A stretch of 64,000 bases of DNA, taken from NCBI GenBank assembly GCA_015832175.1, contig WJXW01000004.1, forward strand, positions 3,348,001-3,412,000. Direction: 5' to 3'. This DNA comes from Paraphaeosphaeria minitans. Taxonomy: Eukaryota; Ascomycota; Dothideomycetes; Pleosporales; Didymosphaeriaceae. The translations under genes were made by a program, and so were the position numbers. Each line of letters starts with the position of its first letter. Position 1 is the stretch's first letter. Of this stretch, positions 11,493-22,492 are shown piece after piece. The notes under the pieces are model-generated. The model was given only the letters and a program-made list of their open reading frames with translations, made no database searches and had not been told where the DNA came from.

Positions 11493-14147
11493 ATGGATCA
11501 CTGGGGCGACCCCTGGGCCGAAGATGCCGATGCCGACACCGATACGCACACGCACACAGCCAGCGCGATCGCGCCGCCTGCCAAGATAGCCGAGAGGAAG
11601 CCGCTGGAAGTCGAGGTGACGAGCCCCGGGCGTGCGCTGAAGCCGATTGTGCTGAACGGGTTGGAGGATGAGGCGGGATGGGGAGGTAATGCGTGGGCGA
11701 CGACGCCGAGTCCAAGGAAAGATGTGGATGCCGAGACAGGATTTGGAGGCGAGGCGGTGAGCAAGATAAGCTGGGATGCGCAAGAGGAGGGCGTCGGCGG
11801 GAGGGAAGAGGTTGAGGGCTTCAGCGCGTGGGCGGCGGCGCCGGCGCAAACAGAGGCATCTGTGGATGGAGGCGCCAATGGCACAGAGGACGCGACAAGC
11901 TGGGATGCACACACCGGCCACGACGATCGTGCGCGACATGACAGCTTAGAAGACGAGGCGGGGAATGAGTGGAGCAGGATCGAGGAGGTGGTCGAGGGGT
12001 CGAAGAGCGTGGAGAATGGCGTTTCGGAGACATCGGACTCGGCGACGACGATTCATGCGGACGATGCGCCTGCAGCAAATGAAGCCGAGGTTCCTGCGGA
12101 GCTGCCCCGCGAAGACGATGCTTCCACACGGTCCTCGGATTCACACTCTGATGGCAGTCACAATGAGGCGGTTGCTGAGTCGCCGCGGACATCAGTCGAG
12201 GAAGAGCGCGCGGTGGTGAAGAGTGCAGAAGCAATACCTGCCGATTTAGAGGCATCGGAGGAAACTAAAATCCCTACGGACCATCACGAGAATCCGGGGC
12301 CGGATGTTGAGGATGACTTTAGCGACTCCGAGGACGAGGTTGTACAAGAAGCGGCTGAAGCTCAGCTGGACGTGGAGGCGACCTCTGATCAATCGGAACC
12401 TTCATCGCAAGAAAGCGAACAAGACATGGCAAGCGATGGCGAAGAAGCTTCGGCGAAACATGTTCCCACGGGCAATTTTGTCTTGGATTCCAGACTGTTG
12501 GCAGAGCTGTTCCCGCCTGTCAAGAATAGTCTGCCAACGGAAGAAGCGCCAGACGATCCAGTGTCTTCGACTTCAACGCGCAAGGCTTGGTATCGTATCA
12601 CGCGCAAACAGACTATGCGTGAATACAATACCGGTGCCGTTGACGACAACTACATCCGCGTAACCTGGAAGACGTCGCATACAAAAACAGAAGCAGTCAA
12701 AACAGTCGCAAGATGGGTCAACGAAGACCGCATCGCAGGGCGAGGGCCAGGTGCGCGAGCGTCTTTCTTCTGGGATTCTCCTCACTCCCCGACAGACAAG
12801 AGAGCGTCCTTTGCGTCCCTTCATAGCAGGAATACATCGACCGCCTCGGCGTCGAAACCCGTTCGTCCCGTTAGCCAGGGTCTTCCGCCTCTGTCGACCG
12901 ATGTTTCTGCTGCGTTCGACTGGAGCTCGCCATCTTCAGCCACGCGTAGGGCTCCAGAGAATGCGGGTTTGCGGTCGACCTCGTCGCCTCTAGCTGCGAA
13001 ACACAGTGCAATTACAAAGCTGCAAAGGCAAAGCGGGAGGGCGGTTTCCATGGATCTCAGTTCGTCTCCACGATACACTGCGTCGCATAGAAGGACGTCT
13101 ACCGCCACAGACATTTACAATAGCCCGTCAGCGGTCACTCCGTCGATCACCCCGATCGAGGCACCGCCTACGTTCTCGCCCATTGTACCTGCTTCAGCAC
13201 CATCCACCGAGCAATCCGATCCCTGGGCCAGTCTCGGAGCGTTGGACACAAGCGCCCCTCCTAAGCCACCATCCCCTGTACTAGATGACGACGATGAATG
13301 GGGTGAGATGATAGAGTCACCCGCAGTGTCCACCTTCCAGACACCTATTTCCAGAGTGCACATGCCTATCCCAGAGCCCTCAGAGCCGCCAACGCGCAGC
13401 AATACTGTGAAAACAACCTCTATAACCCCCTTGTCTGCGCGATCTTCACCGCTGCAGCCGTTGCCCCCACCGGCCGCGCCAGTACATGCGTCCCCAATCG
13501 TGCGTCTGAAAGGCACCGTCTTACCCGCTCCAGCAATCTTCGGAGCCAAGGCTTTGGTGCCCACTGACTCTGAGGAACATATCGGACCGCACCTGCTGAA
13601 GAAGCGGGACAGATCACGAGAAGCAACCCCGGAAAAATCGAGGGCGACAGCCGTGTATTTGCCGAGCACGGGGGAGACAGTCAGCCGGGCGTCCGTTGAA
13701 GAAATAATCATCCAAGGCGATGAAACCACGAAGTCGGTCACGGTCCCGGATTCCATCTCACCTCCACCACCTGATACCACTCCACCTCTCCACGAGCACA
13801 TCGTCTCCACCACCCTCACCTCCACCATCAACTCGCCTCTGCCTGCAGACGAACCCAACTGGGGCGACTCCGCCGACTTCTCCATCTTCGAATCCGCGCT
13901 GCCCCCATCTTCCTCCACCGCACCCCCTCCTGCACAGTCCACCCCCGAAGATCCCTGGTCCATCTTCAACGCCCCACCCCCCGCCGAGCCGTTCGTCAGA
14001 CCCGCCGCCCGCACCGTCACCCCGCCGGCAAAGCAGCCCCTCACGAGCGCGACGAGCTCGGCGCAGCAGAGGAAAGCGGAGGAAGACGATGTCGTGAGGG
14101 GGATTGTAGAGGGATTGCCGGATTTGGGGTACATGCTGGGGAGGTGA
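11493..14147 (+). CDS. Large disordered fungal protein with W-acidic and DPW motifs
   Basis: Intronless gene of 884 residues. The start at 11493 has a good context (CCACCATGG) and begins MDHWGDPWAED; an upstream in-frame ATG at 11388 gives an atypical His/Thr-rich leader and was not chosen. The N-terminal half is acidic and low in complexity with repeated Trp in acidic settings (DPWAED, EAGWGGNAW, ISWDAQ, TSWDAH). A more ordered, probably conserved block spans about residues 360-440 (WYRITRKQTMREYNTG, DDNYIRVTW, GPGARASFFWD). The C-terminal half is Pro/Ser-rich, with DPWASL, DEWGEM, NWGDSADFSIF and DPWSIF. No signal peptide or membrane segment was seen. The function is not recognised; DPW and W-x-x-F-like peptides resemble endocytic-adaptor ligands, which is only a suggestion. 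Confidence 0.85.
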   Translation: MDHWGDPWAEDADADTDTHTHTASAIAPPAKIAERKPLEVEVTSPGRALKPIVLNGLEDEAGWGGNAWATTPSPRKDVDAETGFGGEAVSKISWDAQEEGVGGREEVEGFSAWAAAPAQTEASVDGGANGTEDATSWDAHTGHDDRARHDSLEDEAGNEWSRIEEVVEGSKSVENGVSETSDSATTIHADDAPAANEAEVPAELPREDDASTRSSDSHSDGSHNEAVAESPRTSVEEERAVVKSAEAIPADLEASEETKIPTDHHENPGPDVEDDFSDSEDEVVQEAAEAQLDVEATSDQSEPSSQESEQDMASDGEEASAKHVPTGNFVLDSRLLAELFPPVKNSLPTEEAPDDPVSSTSTRKAWYRITRKQTMREYNTGAVDDNYIRVTWKTSHTKTEAVKTVARWVNEDRIAGRGPGARASFFWDSPHSPTDKRASFASLHSRNTSTASASKPVRPVSQGLPPLSTDVSAAFDWSSPSSATRRAPENAGLRSTSSPLAAKHSAITKLQRQSGRAVSMDLSSSPRYTASHRRTSTATDIYNSPSAVTPSITPIEAPPTFSPIVPASAPSTEQSDPWASLGALDTSAPPKPPSPVLDDDDEWGEMIESPAVSTFQTPISRVHMPIPEPSEPPTRSNTVKTTSITPLSARSSPLQPLPPPAAPVHASPIVRLKGTVLPAPAIFGAKALVPTDSEEHIGPHLLKKRDRSREATPEKSRATAVYLPSTGETVSRASVEEIIIQGDETTKSVTVPDSISPPPPDTTPPLHEHIVSTTLTSTINSPLPADEPNWGDSADFSIFESALPPSSSTAPPPAQSTPEDPWSIFNAPPPAEPFVRPAARTVTPPAKQPLTSATSSAQQRKAEEDDVVRGIVEGLPDLGYMLGR

Positions 14148-14395
14148 TGCAGGGGAGGGGAATGAACTTGGTGTGGCGTGGCGTGGCGTGGCGTTGCATT
14201 GTATCTACGAGGCGTTTCTGGGGTGAGGAAAAACATGTCTGGTTTTCAACTTTTGCTGCTGTTTGGGGGGGTTGGCGTAGCGCGTTGTGTGTTGGTTGGG
14301 CTTGTAGGCTCTGGTATGTTGGAGATGAAACTTGTATGATGGAGGGGATGAAGGAGAAGATGATGATGAAGAAGAAGAAGAAGAAGAAGAAGAAG

Positions 14396-14427
<32 letters not shown>

Positions 14428-14517
14428 CACCACACGAGATTACATTTTAAACACTTACTCGCTGCTTGCATACCACCATACGACTCCTATTGCTGACCTT
14501 GCCGCACCATAATCGCG
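14148..14517. other. 3' region with microsatellites
   Basis: Holds a GTGGC pentanucleotide tandem at 14173-14195 and the long GAA repeat. The poly-Lys and poly-Ser frames through the GAA repeat are artefacts. Confidence 0.7.
14368..14425 (+). repeat. (GAA)19 trinucleotide repeat
   Basis: About 58 bp of uninterrupted GAA units, 220 bp after the stop of the W-rich protein gene and so possibly within its 3' UTR. Confidence 0.95.
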
Positions 14518-14519
14518 TA

Positions 14520-14784
14520 CTGTGGTTGCGACCATAAGTAGTCCCAGTAAGGCCTTGTTTCGCCCCCCTGTACCCCAAAACTGTCAGAGTCCTCTAGTAC
14601 TGTATACACAGTAATAAAGTACCTAGATTAGCTAGCATTTTCCTCTCCAAAGCAGGTACCTCAGCATCTCCCTGTAATTTATAAGGGGGAATCGATATAT
14701 TTTCGCGTCAAAGCTCCGCCGATCAGTGTACCGAAACACCACTCCGAGCGTCCCCACTGGGACTACTTATGGTCGCAACCACAG
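14520..14784. mobile_element. 265-bp non-autonomous TA-target transposon (MITE)
   Basis: Perfect 29-bp terminal inverted repeats at 14520-14548 and 14756-14784 begin CTGTGGTTGCGACC. The element is flanked on both sides by TA (14518-14519 and 14785-14786), as expected for TA target-site duplication by Tc1/mariner-type transposases. The 207-bp interior has no open frame of note. Perfect arms suggest recent activity. Assignment to a superfamily rests only on the TA duplication and could also fit another TA-inserting group. Confidence 0.85.
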
Positions 14785-14886
14785 TATGGTTATCTGATAA
14801 ACTTCGCTCAGCTGTCATCTTGTGGTCCTTTCCTTGATTGAAAAGATCCTGCATCCTTTACATCGTGCGAGCGAAGGGTGGTATTT

Positions 14887-14910
14887 GGTGTCTTGGTGTC
14901 TTGGTGTCTT
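14887..14910 (+). repeat. 8-bp tandem repeat, three copies
   Basis: GGTGTCTT occurs three times in tandem. Confidence 0.85.
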
Positions 14911-15048
14911 GCGAAGAAAAATCTTCTCCCTGTCTTTCGCAACTTGGCTTGCGTATCTGGATCCAGACGTTGGAAATGTGCCGTGCACAAAGCGCGCAGG
15001 TGTGGTGACGGTGCTTGTGCTCGCCTAGGTAGGTACTTGTGCACCCAC

Positions 15049-15068
15049 GCAGCAGCAGCAGCAGCAGC
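15049..15068 (+). repeat. (GCA)n microsatellite
   Basis: Nearly seven GCA units in tandem, outside any supported gene. Confidence 0.9.
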
Positions 15069-16280
15069 TCCTCCCACCCTCGCCTCGCCCATTGCGAAGC
15101 GAAGGCGCCGCAAATAAGTCTCGTCGCTTTGTGGTAATTCGCGACGGTGGAACGGCAGCAACGGCAGGGCTGACGGTCGCAGATTGGTCTGTGGAAGGGT
15201 CTTGGAACGGGGTAGGCACAGTAGAGTTACGGTAGGTAGGTACGGTACTAGACGTTTGGTTTTGCAACAATAATACGCAGGTGCTTTTGAATTTGAGCAA
15301 CTATCCTACCCTAAGATGTTAATGATAAAACTCTGCAGTTGGCATCTAGTGCCCAGCAAACACTACAACCGCCCTAGATGTCTAGGGCATCTAAGGCCCC
15401 TGGCAAGAGCGTTGTAATATTAGGCATTAGCTGTTAGCTCTGTGGTAAACTATTATTGGTGTTGCTCAGATACCGGTACCAAACGGACTCGCAACCCACT
15501 GCAGGTCGTTTCTTGTACGGATTACTGGACTGGGATGTAGACACGATGCGATCCGTTACGACACTGCTTCGAGCAGCTGATGAGGAATCTCGTTAGTGGT
15601 AGGATTGGACTTGAGCTGATTAACACGTGGATACGAATAGTTGTTGTGTACGTAGCCGCTGGTTCTCGAAAAAGGACAGTGTCGGACGGGATGAGGGGAA
15701 ATGTGGGGTGAAGAGATATGAGCAGTTTCTGGCAAGATACCTATAATATATTCGCAACTGGCTGATTGGTGTCGCACTGCAACTTCGACAGCATGGTGGC
15801 ATTGTTCAACATGCTTGGTGGGTTGCAGTTTCTTCTTCGTGGCAAGGTACTAGGGGTCGAGACTGACTGGCGCTACATCGCCCATGCATCGCGCAGTGTC
15901 CCCGCCAGGAGATCAAGCAAGCTTGACTTATCCCATCGCTGAAGGAGGGTGCGACAAAAGGTTACCTTGAGACCAGGGATTGGGTCGCGGCGAAAAGCAA
16001 GTGGATAGCGAGGAGGATCCAAGTCTCAAACAAGGAGAAGACATATACACAAAGCGATGGCAAGAAATGACTTGCCATGGCGTGAAACGTCGGAGCTAGC
16101 TGTTATCTCGGAGTGTTCAGAGCACACATCGAACGCCGAAGGATTCATGCTGGCCAATGAAGAAGCAGACGGCTCTCCTCAGCAGCGTGACGCTCGAGTG
16201 TATACAAATACCGTACAGCCCGTGCCACAACCCTGAACATCATATCCTACCCTAGGTCAAGAGATAAAACAAAGCGCGGT

Positions 16281-17636
16281 ATGAATATGGAGCAAATACT
16301 TCCCGTTCCGTCTCCTGTCTCATCGTATTGGCTCAGTCAACCACATAAATTCAGCGATCTACGATCAACAGCAGAACTGCCCACGCAATGCGAGGTCGCA
16401 ATCATTGGATCTGGCATGGCCGGGATTACAACGGCCTACCATCTCTTCCACCATGAGCAGCCACCGTCAAGTGTTGTCATACTCGAGGCTCGCGAGTTGT
16501 GCTCCGGTGCAACCGCCCGCAATGGAGGACATTCGAAAGTCAAACTTTCCACGCTTGCAAGCCAAGTATCAAAGCTGGGCCCAAATGGGGTCGACGAGCT
16601 GCAAAAGTTTGTGCAGGGTGTTATCGCCAGCCTAAAGCAGGTGGCTGAAGATGAAGAGCTGGACTGTGAGCTTGAGATCCGGCGCAGCTTTGACGTGCAG
16701 TTGGATGACGAAGATGCGGCCTCTTTTAAAGACACATATCAGGTCTGCAGGGATGCGGGCCATACTTGGACGAAAGATGTCAGCTTTGCTCTGCCACGGT
16801 ACCTCGAACAAGTGACTTCCATCAAGGGCGCAAAGGCGGCTGAAACTGTTCCGTGCTGCTCGCTCTGGCCGTACAAATTTGTGACACAGTTGCTCGAGCG
16901 ACTCGTCGCCCGGTATCCGGAACAGCTGAACGTGCAGACGACAACACCAGTAGTAGAAGTGTCTGTGTTGGCAGACGGAATAAACGCGATCACGACGCCG
17001 CGAGGGGTCATGAAAGCTGAGAAAATAGTATTCGCGACAAACGCGTACACAGCTGGTCTCCTTCCGCAGTTCAAGGATATCATTGTGCCAGTGCGAGGCA
17101 TGGCTTCGCATATCGTCCCACAGGTCCCTGTACATCCACATCTCTCCCATACCTACAACATCACTTTCAGTTCTGGCCAAGCAGCCGACTACCTCAACCC
17201 GCGTCCAGATGGGAGTATCGTCGTTGGGGGAGGGGGCTCGATGTTCAAGTCTGACCGGCCATCATGGTTCAATAATTCCGACGACTCGACTCGATTTAGC
17301 AGCGAGGTGGAAACGTACTGGGAAAACTACATGCAGCGGGTGTTTCTCGGCTGGGAAAACAGTGAAGCGGAGGTGGAGAAAGTTTGGACTGGAATCATGG
17401 GCTCGACGCCGGATGGCTGGCCACATATCGGACGCGTTCCCGGCCAAAAGAGGCAATGGGTACTTGCTGGATTCAATGGCGGCGGCATGTCGTTCATTCC
17501 GATTGGTGCGAAAGCGGTAGCGAAGATGGTAGCAGGGGACAGCGACTTTGTCGATGTAAAGGACGAGTTCGGTATACCGAAGATCTTTGCAACGAGCACA
17601 GAGAGGCTACAAAAAGCCTTCGCCGAGACAAAATGA
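16281..17636 (+). CDS. FAD-dependent oxidoreductase (DAO family)
   Basis: Single-exon flavoprotein of 451 residues in the D-amino-acid/glycine/sarcosine oxidase-like (DAO) fold; probably oxidises a small amine or amino acid, substrate unknown. The start ATG at 16281 is followed by a second Met two codons on. The dinucleotide-binding motif is CEVAIIGSGMAGITTAYHL (about residues 38-56), followed by ILEARELCSGATARNGGH, typical of fungal DAO-family oxidoreductases. A second FAD-contact region is VFATNAYTAGLLPQF, and the C-terminal FAD/substrate segment is GIMGSTPDGWPHIGRVP with GFNGGGMSFIPIGAKAVA. No signal peptide. No adjacent partner gene indicates the pathway. Confidence 0.9.
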   Translation: MNMEQILPVPSPVSSYWLSQPHKFSDLRSTAELPTQCEVAIIGSGMAGITTAYHLFHHEQPPSSVVILEARELCSGATARNGGHSKVKLSTLASQVSKLGPNGVDELQKFVQGVIASLKQVAEDEELDCELEIRRSFDVQLDDEDAASFKDTYQVCRDAGHTWTKDVSFALPRYLEQVTSIKGAKAAETVPCCSLWPYKFVTQLLERLVARYPEQLNVQTTTPVVEVSVLADGINAITTPRGVMKAEKIVFATNAYTAGLLPQFKDIIVPVRGMASHIVPQVPVHPHLSHTYNITFSSGQAADYLNPRPDGSIVVGGGGSMFKSDRPSWFNNSDDSTRFSSEVETYWENYMQRVFLGWENSEAEVEKVWTGIMGSTPDGWPHIGRVPGQKRQWVLAGFNGGGMSFIPIGAKAVAKMVAGDSDFVDVKDEFGIPKIFATSTERLQKAFAETK

Positions 17637-17983
17637 GGCGCCGGATGATTCAGATGCTGTTGGGGTGGTTGTTCGGTAGCTTTCACACCGAACCTCTGGG
17701 GCACGGCTGCCCCGCTAGGCCTCTCTGAACAACACCGGAAGGGCCGAGAGCTACCGTGATCTCTCACAGTGTTAGATCTCTGGTCCAACATTGTGCTCCA
17801 TCTGTAGGCGTCTGCCCACCCGCATTTAGGTAGTGCCGTCTCGCGCTCAGCCACCTCGACTATAATAATGGCGCATGGAGGGTGGTTGGCTGGCTACTTA
17901 ACAGCGTGCTTCCCCTTGCGCATGTGCGAATCCAAGCCCTTCCTCACTCGACCTCTTCTCCCTGCAAAGCATATACTTTCACC
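17637..17983. other. Intergenic
   Basis: Short gap; TATAATA at 17861-17867 may be the core promoter of the aldo-keto reductase. Nothing else seen. Confidence 0.5.
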
Positions 17984-19355
17984 ATGTCTTCCGGCAAGAC
18001 CTTCACTCTGAACACTGGCCACAAGATCCCGTACGTTATTGCGCCTTCTTGCCTGGTTGTCGAAGCCTGAGCGTTCACTGATTACCTCGCAGACAATTGG
18101 GATACGGCACCTGGCAGGCCGCTCCTGGTGAGGTAGGCAATGGTGTCTATGAGGCCTTGAAGATTGGCTACCGCCATCTTGTAAGTCAATTCTTCCAGTG
18201 GTTTGGAAACATGACTGATGGGCGCATCCAGGATCTTGCGAAGATGTACGTACCGCGTGGTTGCCGTTGCACCCTTCCTACCGCACCGCCAGCAAGCACT
18301 CTCATCACCGCAAGAACAAAGCATCAAGACCCTGAGGCTTGGGTTGAATTGCCCCGCGGTGGGGTAGTGGGGTGCCTAGGTAGCTTTGGAGCCATGGCTT
18401 CATGCATTCATGCATTCGGAGAAATTGAGCTGACAAGATTTTCCACCAACCAGCTACGAGAACCAGAAGGAGGTCGCTCAAGGTATCAAGCGCGCCTTCA
18501 AGGAGTTTGGCATCAAGCGTGAAGACGTCTTCATTACTTCGAAGCTCTGGAACACCCAGCACGACCCCAAGACTGTCGAGGCCGCCCTCGACGACACTCT
18601 TGCCGAGCTTGAGCTTGAGTATCTTGTATGCCTACCAGATCGTCGCATCAGATGGCTGTAGCACATGCCTGATAACACTGCAGGACCTTTACCTCATCCA
18701 CTGGCCCGTCAACTTTGGCCCGGGCAAGGATCCCCACTCCGATCTCTTCCCTGCAACCTCGGACGCCAACGAGGTGAACATCGACAACTCAATCCCAAAC
18801 AGCGAGACATGGAAAGCTGTACACGCATTGCCCAAGAGCAAGGCCCGTTCTACCGGCGTGTCCAACTTCACTGCTCAATCGCTCAAGGAGCTCGTTGACA
18901 AGACGGGTCTCGTCCCCGCCGTCAACCAGATCGAGCGCCACCCCATCCTTCCCAGCGAAAAGCTCATCGCTTACGCCAAGGAGAAGAACATCCACATCAC
19001 CGCCTATTCCGCCTTCGGTAACAACTTCTTCGACGTCCCTCTGCTCATCACCCGGCCTGAGATCAAGGCCATTGCCGAGAAGAAGGGTGCTACTCCTGCC
19101 CAGGTTATCCTTGCATGGAGCCAGATTGGTGGACACTCGGTCATCCCCAAGTCGGTGACTGCGTCTCGTATCGCCGAGAACTTCGCGGAGATTGAGTTAG
19201 ACGAGGAGGATATCAAGGCGATCAAGAAGTTCTCGGATGAGCACGAGGGTAGGAGGAGATACAACGTTCCCTACACGGCGAACAAGCCTCGTTGGAGCAT
19301 CAACATCTTCGACGAGCCCGAGGAGCAGGAAGCCCCCAACAAGTATGTCATTTAA
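17984..19355 (+). CDS. Aldo-keto reductase (GCY1/glycerol dehydrogenase-like)
   Basis: Cytosolic NADPH-dependent reductase of carbonyl compounds. Five exons: 17984-18030, 18093-18180, 18232-18245, 18454-18625 and 18684-19355, giving 330 residues. The 14-bp third exon encodes DLAK. The catalytic tetrad is visible: Asp46 (HLDLAK), Tyr51 (IYENQKE), Lys near 77 (TSKLW) and His near 113 (LIHWP). Cofactor-binding elements follow ([23 protein letters not shown]). Intron 3 is 208 bp, unusually long beside the other introns (51-62 bp). Similarity to yeast Gcy1-type enzymes is from family knowledge; sugar, glycerol or other aldehydes are possible substrates. The last 25 residues are acidic ([15 protein letters not shown]). 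Confidence 0.9.
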
Positions 19356-19858
19356 GCGGAGATGATTGGTACCGCACGGAAGCGGCTCCCTGGATACCTG
19401 TAATGGGAGAAAGCTGTCACAGTAAGTGCTCTGTGTCAAAAGCTCGCCTGCAACCGGTGTTGGTTCTTTCCAAGTAGCAATGTCGTAGGTAAAGAATCCA
19501 AAGAAGACGCCAGCAAATGCTTGTCGAATGCTTGTTGGATGACTGTCCCCCCGTGGGTCGCTGCTAAGTGTATTGGCAACACAACTTTTGCAGCCCCGTT
19601 TCCTTCAACATGAAAAGTGTGCAGCAAAACTTTCGTTCTCGGGTAGGCGAGTCATTAACGACCTGCCTATTCGAGTAGTCTTCGCTTCGGCCCGATGCTC
19701 TCATTGGCCGATCTTGCAAACACTACAACTTCCCTGCGATGTCGCAATTGCCTCCCAGATCACGACGCTGGACCACGCAATTTCTAAGACTTATAAATTT
19801 CAGGAGCGCATCATGCAGAGAGAGAACACATCAAGTACAGATCGAATCGACGTACACG
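19356..19858. other. Intergenic
   Basis: Promoter of the UNC93-like transporter gene; only the TATA box stands out. Confidence 0.5.
19792..19797 (+). promoter_or_regulatory. TATA box of UNC93-like gene
   Basis: TATAAA lies 67 bp before the chosen ATG at 19859, which supports that start over an upstream in-frame start at 19739. Confidence 0.5.
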
Positions 19859-21470
19859 ATGGCATTCCCCGACGCCGCCGTGAAACGACCCTCCATCGAG
19901 GATGTGTCGCTCCCGACGTCCAGAGAACCATCGACGCATACTGTTCCGCGGAAATGGTATCGCTCGAGTCTCTTCAACGCCTTCGTCATTGGCGGTGTGG
20001 GTTTCATGGCCCCCGGTCTCTGGAACGCGATGAACGATCTTGGAGCGGCCGGCGCGCTTGATCCATACCTTGTGAACGCGGCCAACGCCCTGATTTTCGG
20101 CATCATGGGCTTTTTGTGCTTGTTCGGCGCACCGATTGCGAACAGGATTGGGTTGGAGTGGACTCTGTTCCTGGGTGTCGTAGGGTATCCGGTTTACTCA
20201 GGTATGTTTCTTTGACGGAGGCAAGTTTTCCAATGCTAATTATTGGTAGCGGGTCTGTACACCAACAATCGCTATGGCAATGTCTGGTTTGTCCTGGTGG
20301 GCGCAGTTCTGTGCGGATTTAGCGCGGGTCTCTTCTGGGTCTCTGAAGGCACCGTCGCCCTTGGGTATCCCGAGCCTGGCAAACGCGGAAAGTACATGAA
20401 CATGTAAGTTACCCCCAGCTCGACGGCAGAGACCGCACACTCACTCTTCGCAGCTGGCTGTGGTTCCGTACCGGTGGCCCGCTGCTCGGCGGCGCTATTG
20501 TGCTTGCACTGAACCACTCCGCATCATCGAAAAGTAAGGGAAAGGTAGGCTATGAAGCCTACCTTGTGTTCATTGCCCTGCAGTGTGTCGCTTGCCCACT
20601 CGCACTTGCGCTCAGCCCCCCGGACAAGGTTCAGAGAAGCGACGGCTCCAAGGTCATCATCAAAGCGGAGAAGTCGTTCAAAGCCGAAGTCAAAGCATTG
20701 TGGCGCACTTCCAAGCGCAAAGATGTCCTATTGTTGCTCCCGATCTTCTACGCTGCGTACTTCAATCAGTACTCCGGAAACTTCAAGGTATGCTATTATC
20801 CGAGTAACGCTCTTTTTGGCCGATGTCGCTGACTTGTATCCAGACGTACTATTTCGGTGTCCGCGCAAGAGCCCTTATTGGTTTCGTTGGAAACTTTGGC
20901 ACTCTTCTGTCGTCCCAGTTGATCAGTGTGTTCCTGGATTACAAGAAACTGTCCGTCAAACAGCGTATCAACTTCAGCTTCTACTACGTCATTGTGCTGC
21001 ACATCATCGCATGGGTCTACGGCTGGGTCATACAGGAGAAATACACTCGAAACCCACCATCGATGGATTGGGAGGACCCCGGATTCACTGAAGGTTTCTT
21101 CGTGATCATACTTTGGGACTTCGCACGCCAAGCGCTGCAGAACTGGCTATACTACCTCCTTGCGACCATGACGGACAATATCTCTGAGCTAAGCCGCTTT
21201 TCAGGCATTCTCAGAGGGCAGGAGAGTTTTGGACAGGCGGTGTCTTTCGGCTTGAACACGAAGAAGTGGAAAGGTGGTAGGGTGCCATTGGCTGTGAACA
21301 CGATTATTCTGGTTCTGTCAGTGTATCCGACTTGGCTGGTAGTAAGGTATCACGTACCCATCGAGGCGGCGGATGGGATCGCAGAGGAGAGGATGGTCGA
21401 GCAAGCGCCTGACCTGGATGATAAGAAGATCTTTGCGAAAGGCGAGGCTGCCGGAGCGGGCAATCTATGA
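19859..21470 (+). CDS. UNC93-like major facilitator membrane protein
   Basis: Polytopic membrane protein of the fungal UNC93-like (DUF895) branch of the major facilitator superfamily; cargo unknown. Exons: 19859-20201, 20250-20403, 20454-20787 and 20844-21470, all frame-consistent, for 485 residues. About 11-12 hydrophobic segments are visible. Family marks are FNAFVIGGVGFMAPGLWNAMNDLGAAG (first helix region), NRYGNVWFVLVGAVLCGFSAGLFWVSEG, YFNQYSGNFK..YYFGVRAR and DFARQALQNWLYYLL. The N-terminal 35 residues and the last 35 are hydrophilic and presumably cytosolic. The 48-56-bp introns have canonical borders. Confidence 0.88.
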
Positions 21471-22492
21471 GTGGACGTTGGAAGAAGGTGAAGGCGGCCT
21501 CGGGAATTGGGACAACGCCAGAATGCGCTAGATAGGTGGCTGAATCTGCACCACAACCATCTGAACAACGCCTTCCTTCAATTCTCCACGTCCTCCATCA
21601 AATCTTTTGTGTGTATAGATTTTCGTTGTGTGAAGAATAAGTTCTCATTGTTGCCCGAAAGAACACAACTCTCGTCATAACTTCGACAACCCCAATGCTG
21701 AGATAGCGATTTCTGACGTGAGTAGGACGTACAAAGCTCATGAGCCCGTCTCACAGTGATCCGGACAACGTGCAGGCTACTCGAAACGACACCCACGACT
21801 GCCAGAGTCGCACCTCGCGCTACTGGGGCCGTCGAACCACTTCTCTGGGTGAGATTTCCGCAGAACCAATTCCTCTGAACAGCAATCTTGTGGTAACGAA
21901 CGTCGGCGGAGTTGTTAGCGATTTCGAACATTATGTACGTGTTTCCAACGTCTGTGGCTCGAGAGCCGAAGAAATATGGGGGAATTCTCTAGATACTTTG
22001 CCCACGAGTTTACAACGGAAACAACTCCAAGAGTCGCGACGAAGTCACTACGGCCATTACATGTTCTCTGCCATTCATTAGTGTATGTAAACCATCACAG
22101 GTGCCTGGATTTAATCTTGGCCAGTGCTGTGTAACCATAAACATGGAGTAGGGAGCGGCGTACGTTTTATGATCTCAACAGCTAGACGTGCAGATCGAAT
22201 GCGCACCAACAAGCAGTACACCACTTCCGTTGGTGGGATCGGACGTTCAAAAAACAATTCTGTGTCGTTCCACGGTGAATTCCACCTCTGGACCCACTAC
22301 ACGAGCCTACTAAACAATAGCAGCCAACGACTCCAGATTCGGAAATAGGATATAGTGATATTTCCAGCAATAGAGTCTCGGCTTGACCCAGGACAGTACT
22401 CTCACAATAATAACACATAATCATTATTATATGATTCCAACGTGTCCAAATCATACCTTATGTCCTCTGATTTCTTATTATAGATATTGATT
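21471..22492. other. Intergenic
   Basis: About 1 kb with no supported gene; open frames on either strand lack protein-like character. Confidence 0.55.

Larger units (their letters stand above)
14785..16280. other. Intergenic
   Basis: About 1.5 kb without a supported gene. It holds simple repeats (next entries), AGGTAGGTAC motifs at 15025-15035 and 15231-15243, and a TATACAAAT sequence near 16201, about 80 bp before the FAD oxidoreductase start. Confidence 0.6.

Noticed and set aside
13115..14236. 373-codon minus-strand open frame
   Set aside because: It is antisense to the W-rich protein gene; its Gly/Ser/Val-rich text mirrors the Pro/Ser codons of the plus strand.
14041..14512. Poly-Phe, poly-Ser and poly-Lys frames
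   Set aside because: Translations of the GAA repeat and its flanks, not proteins.
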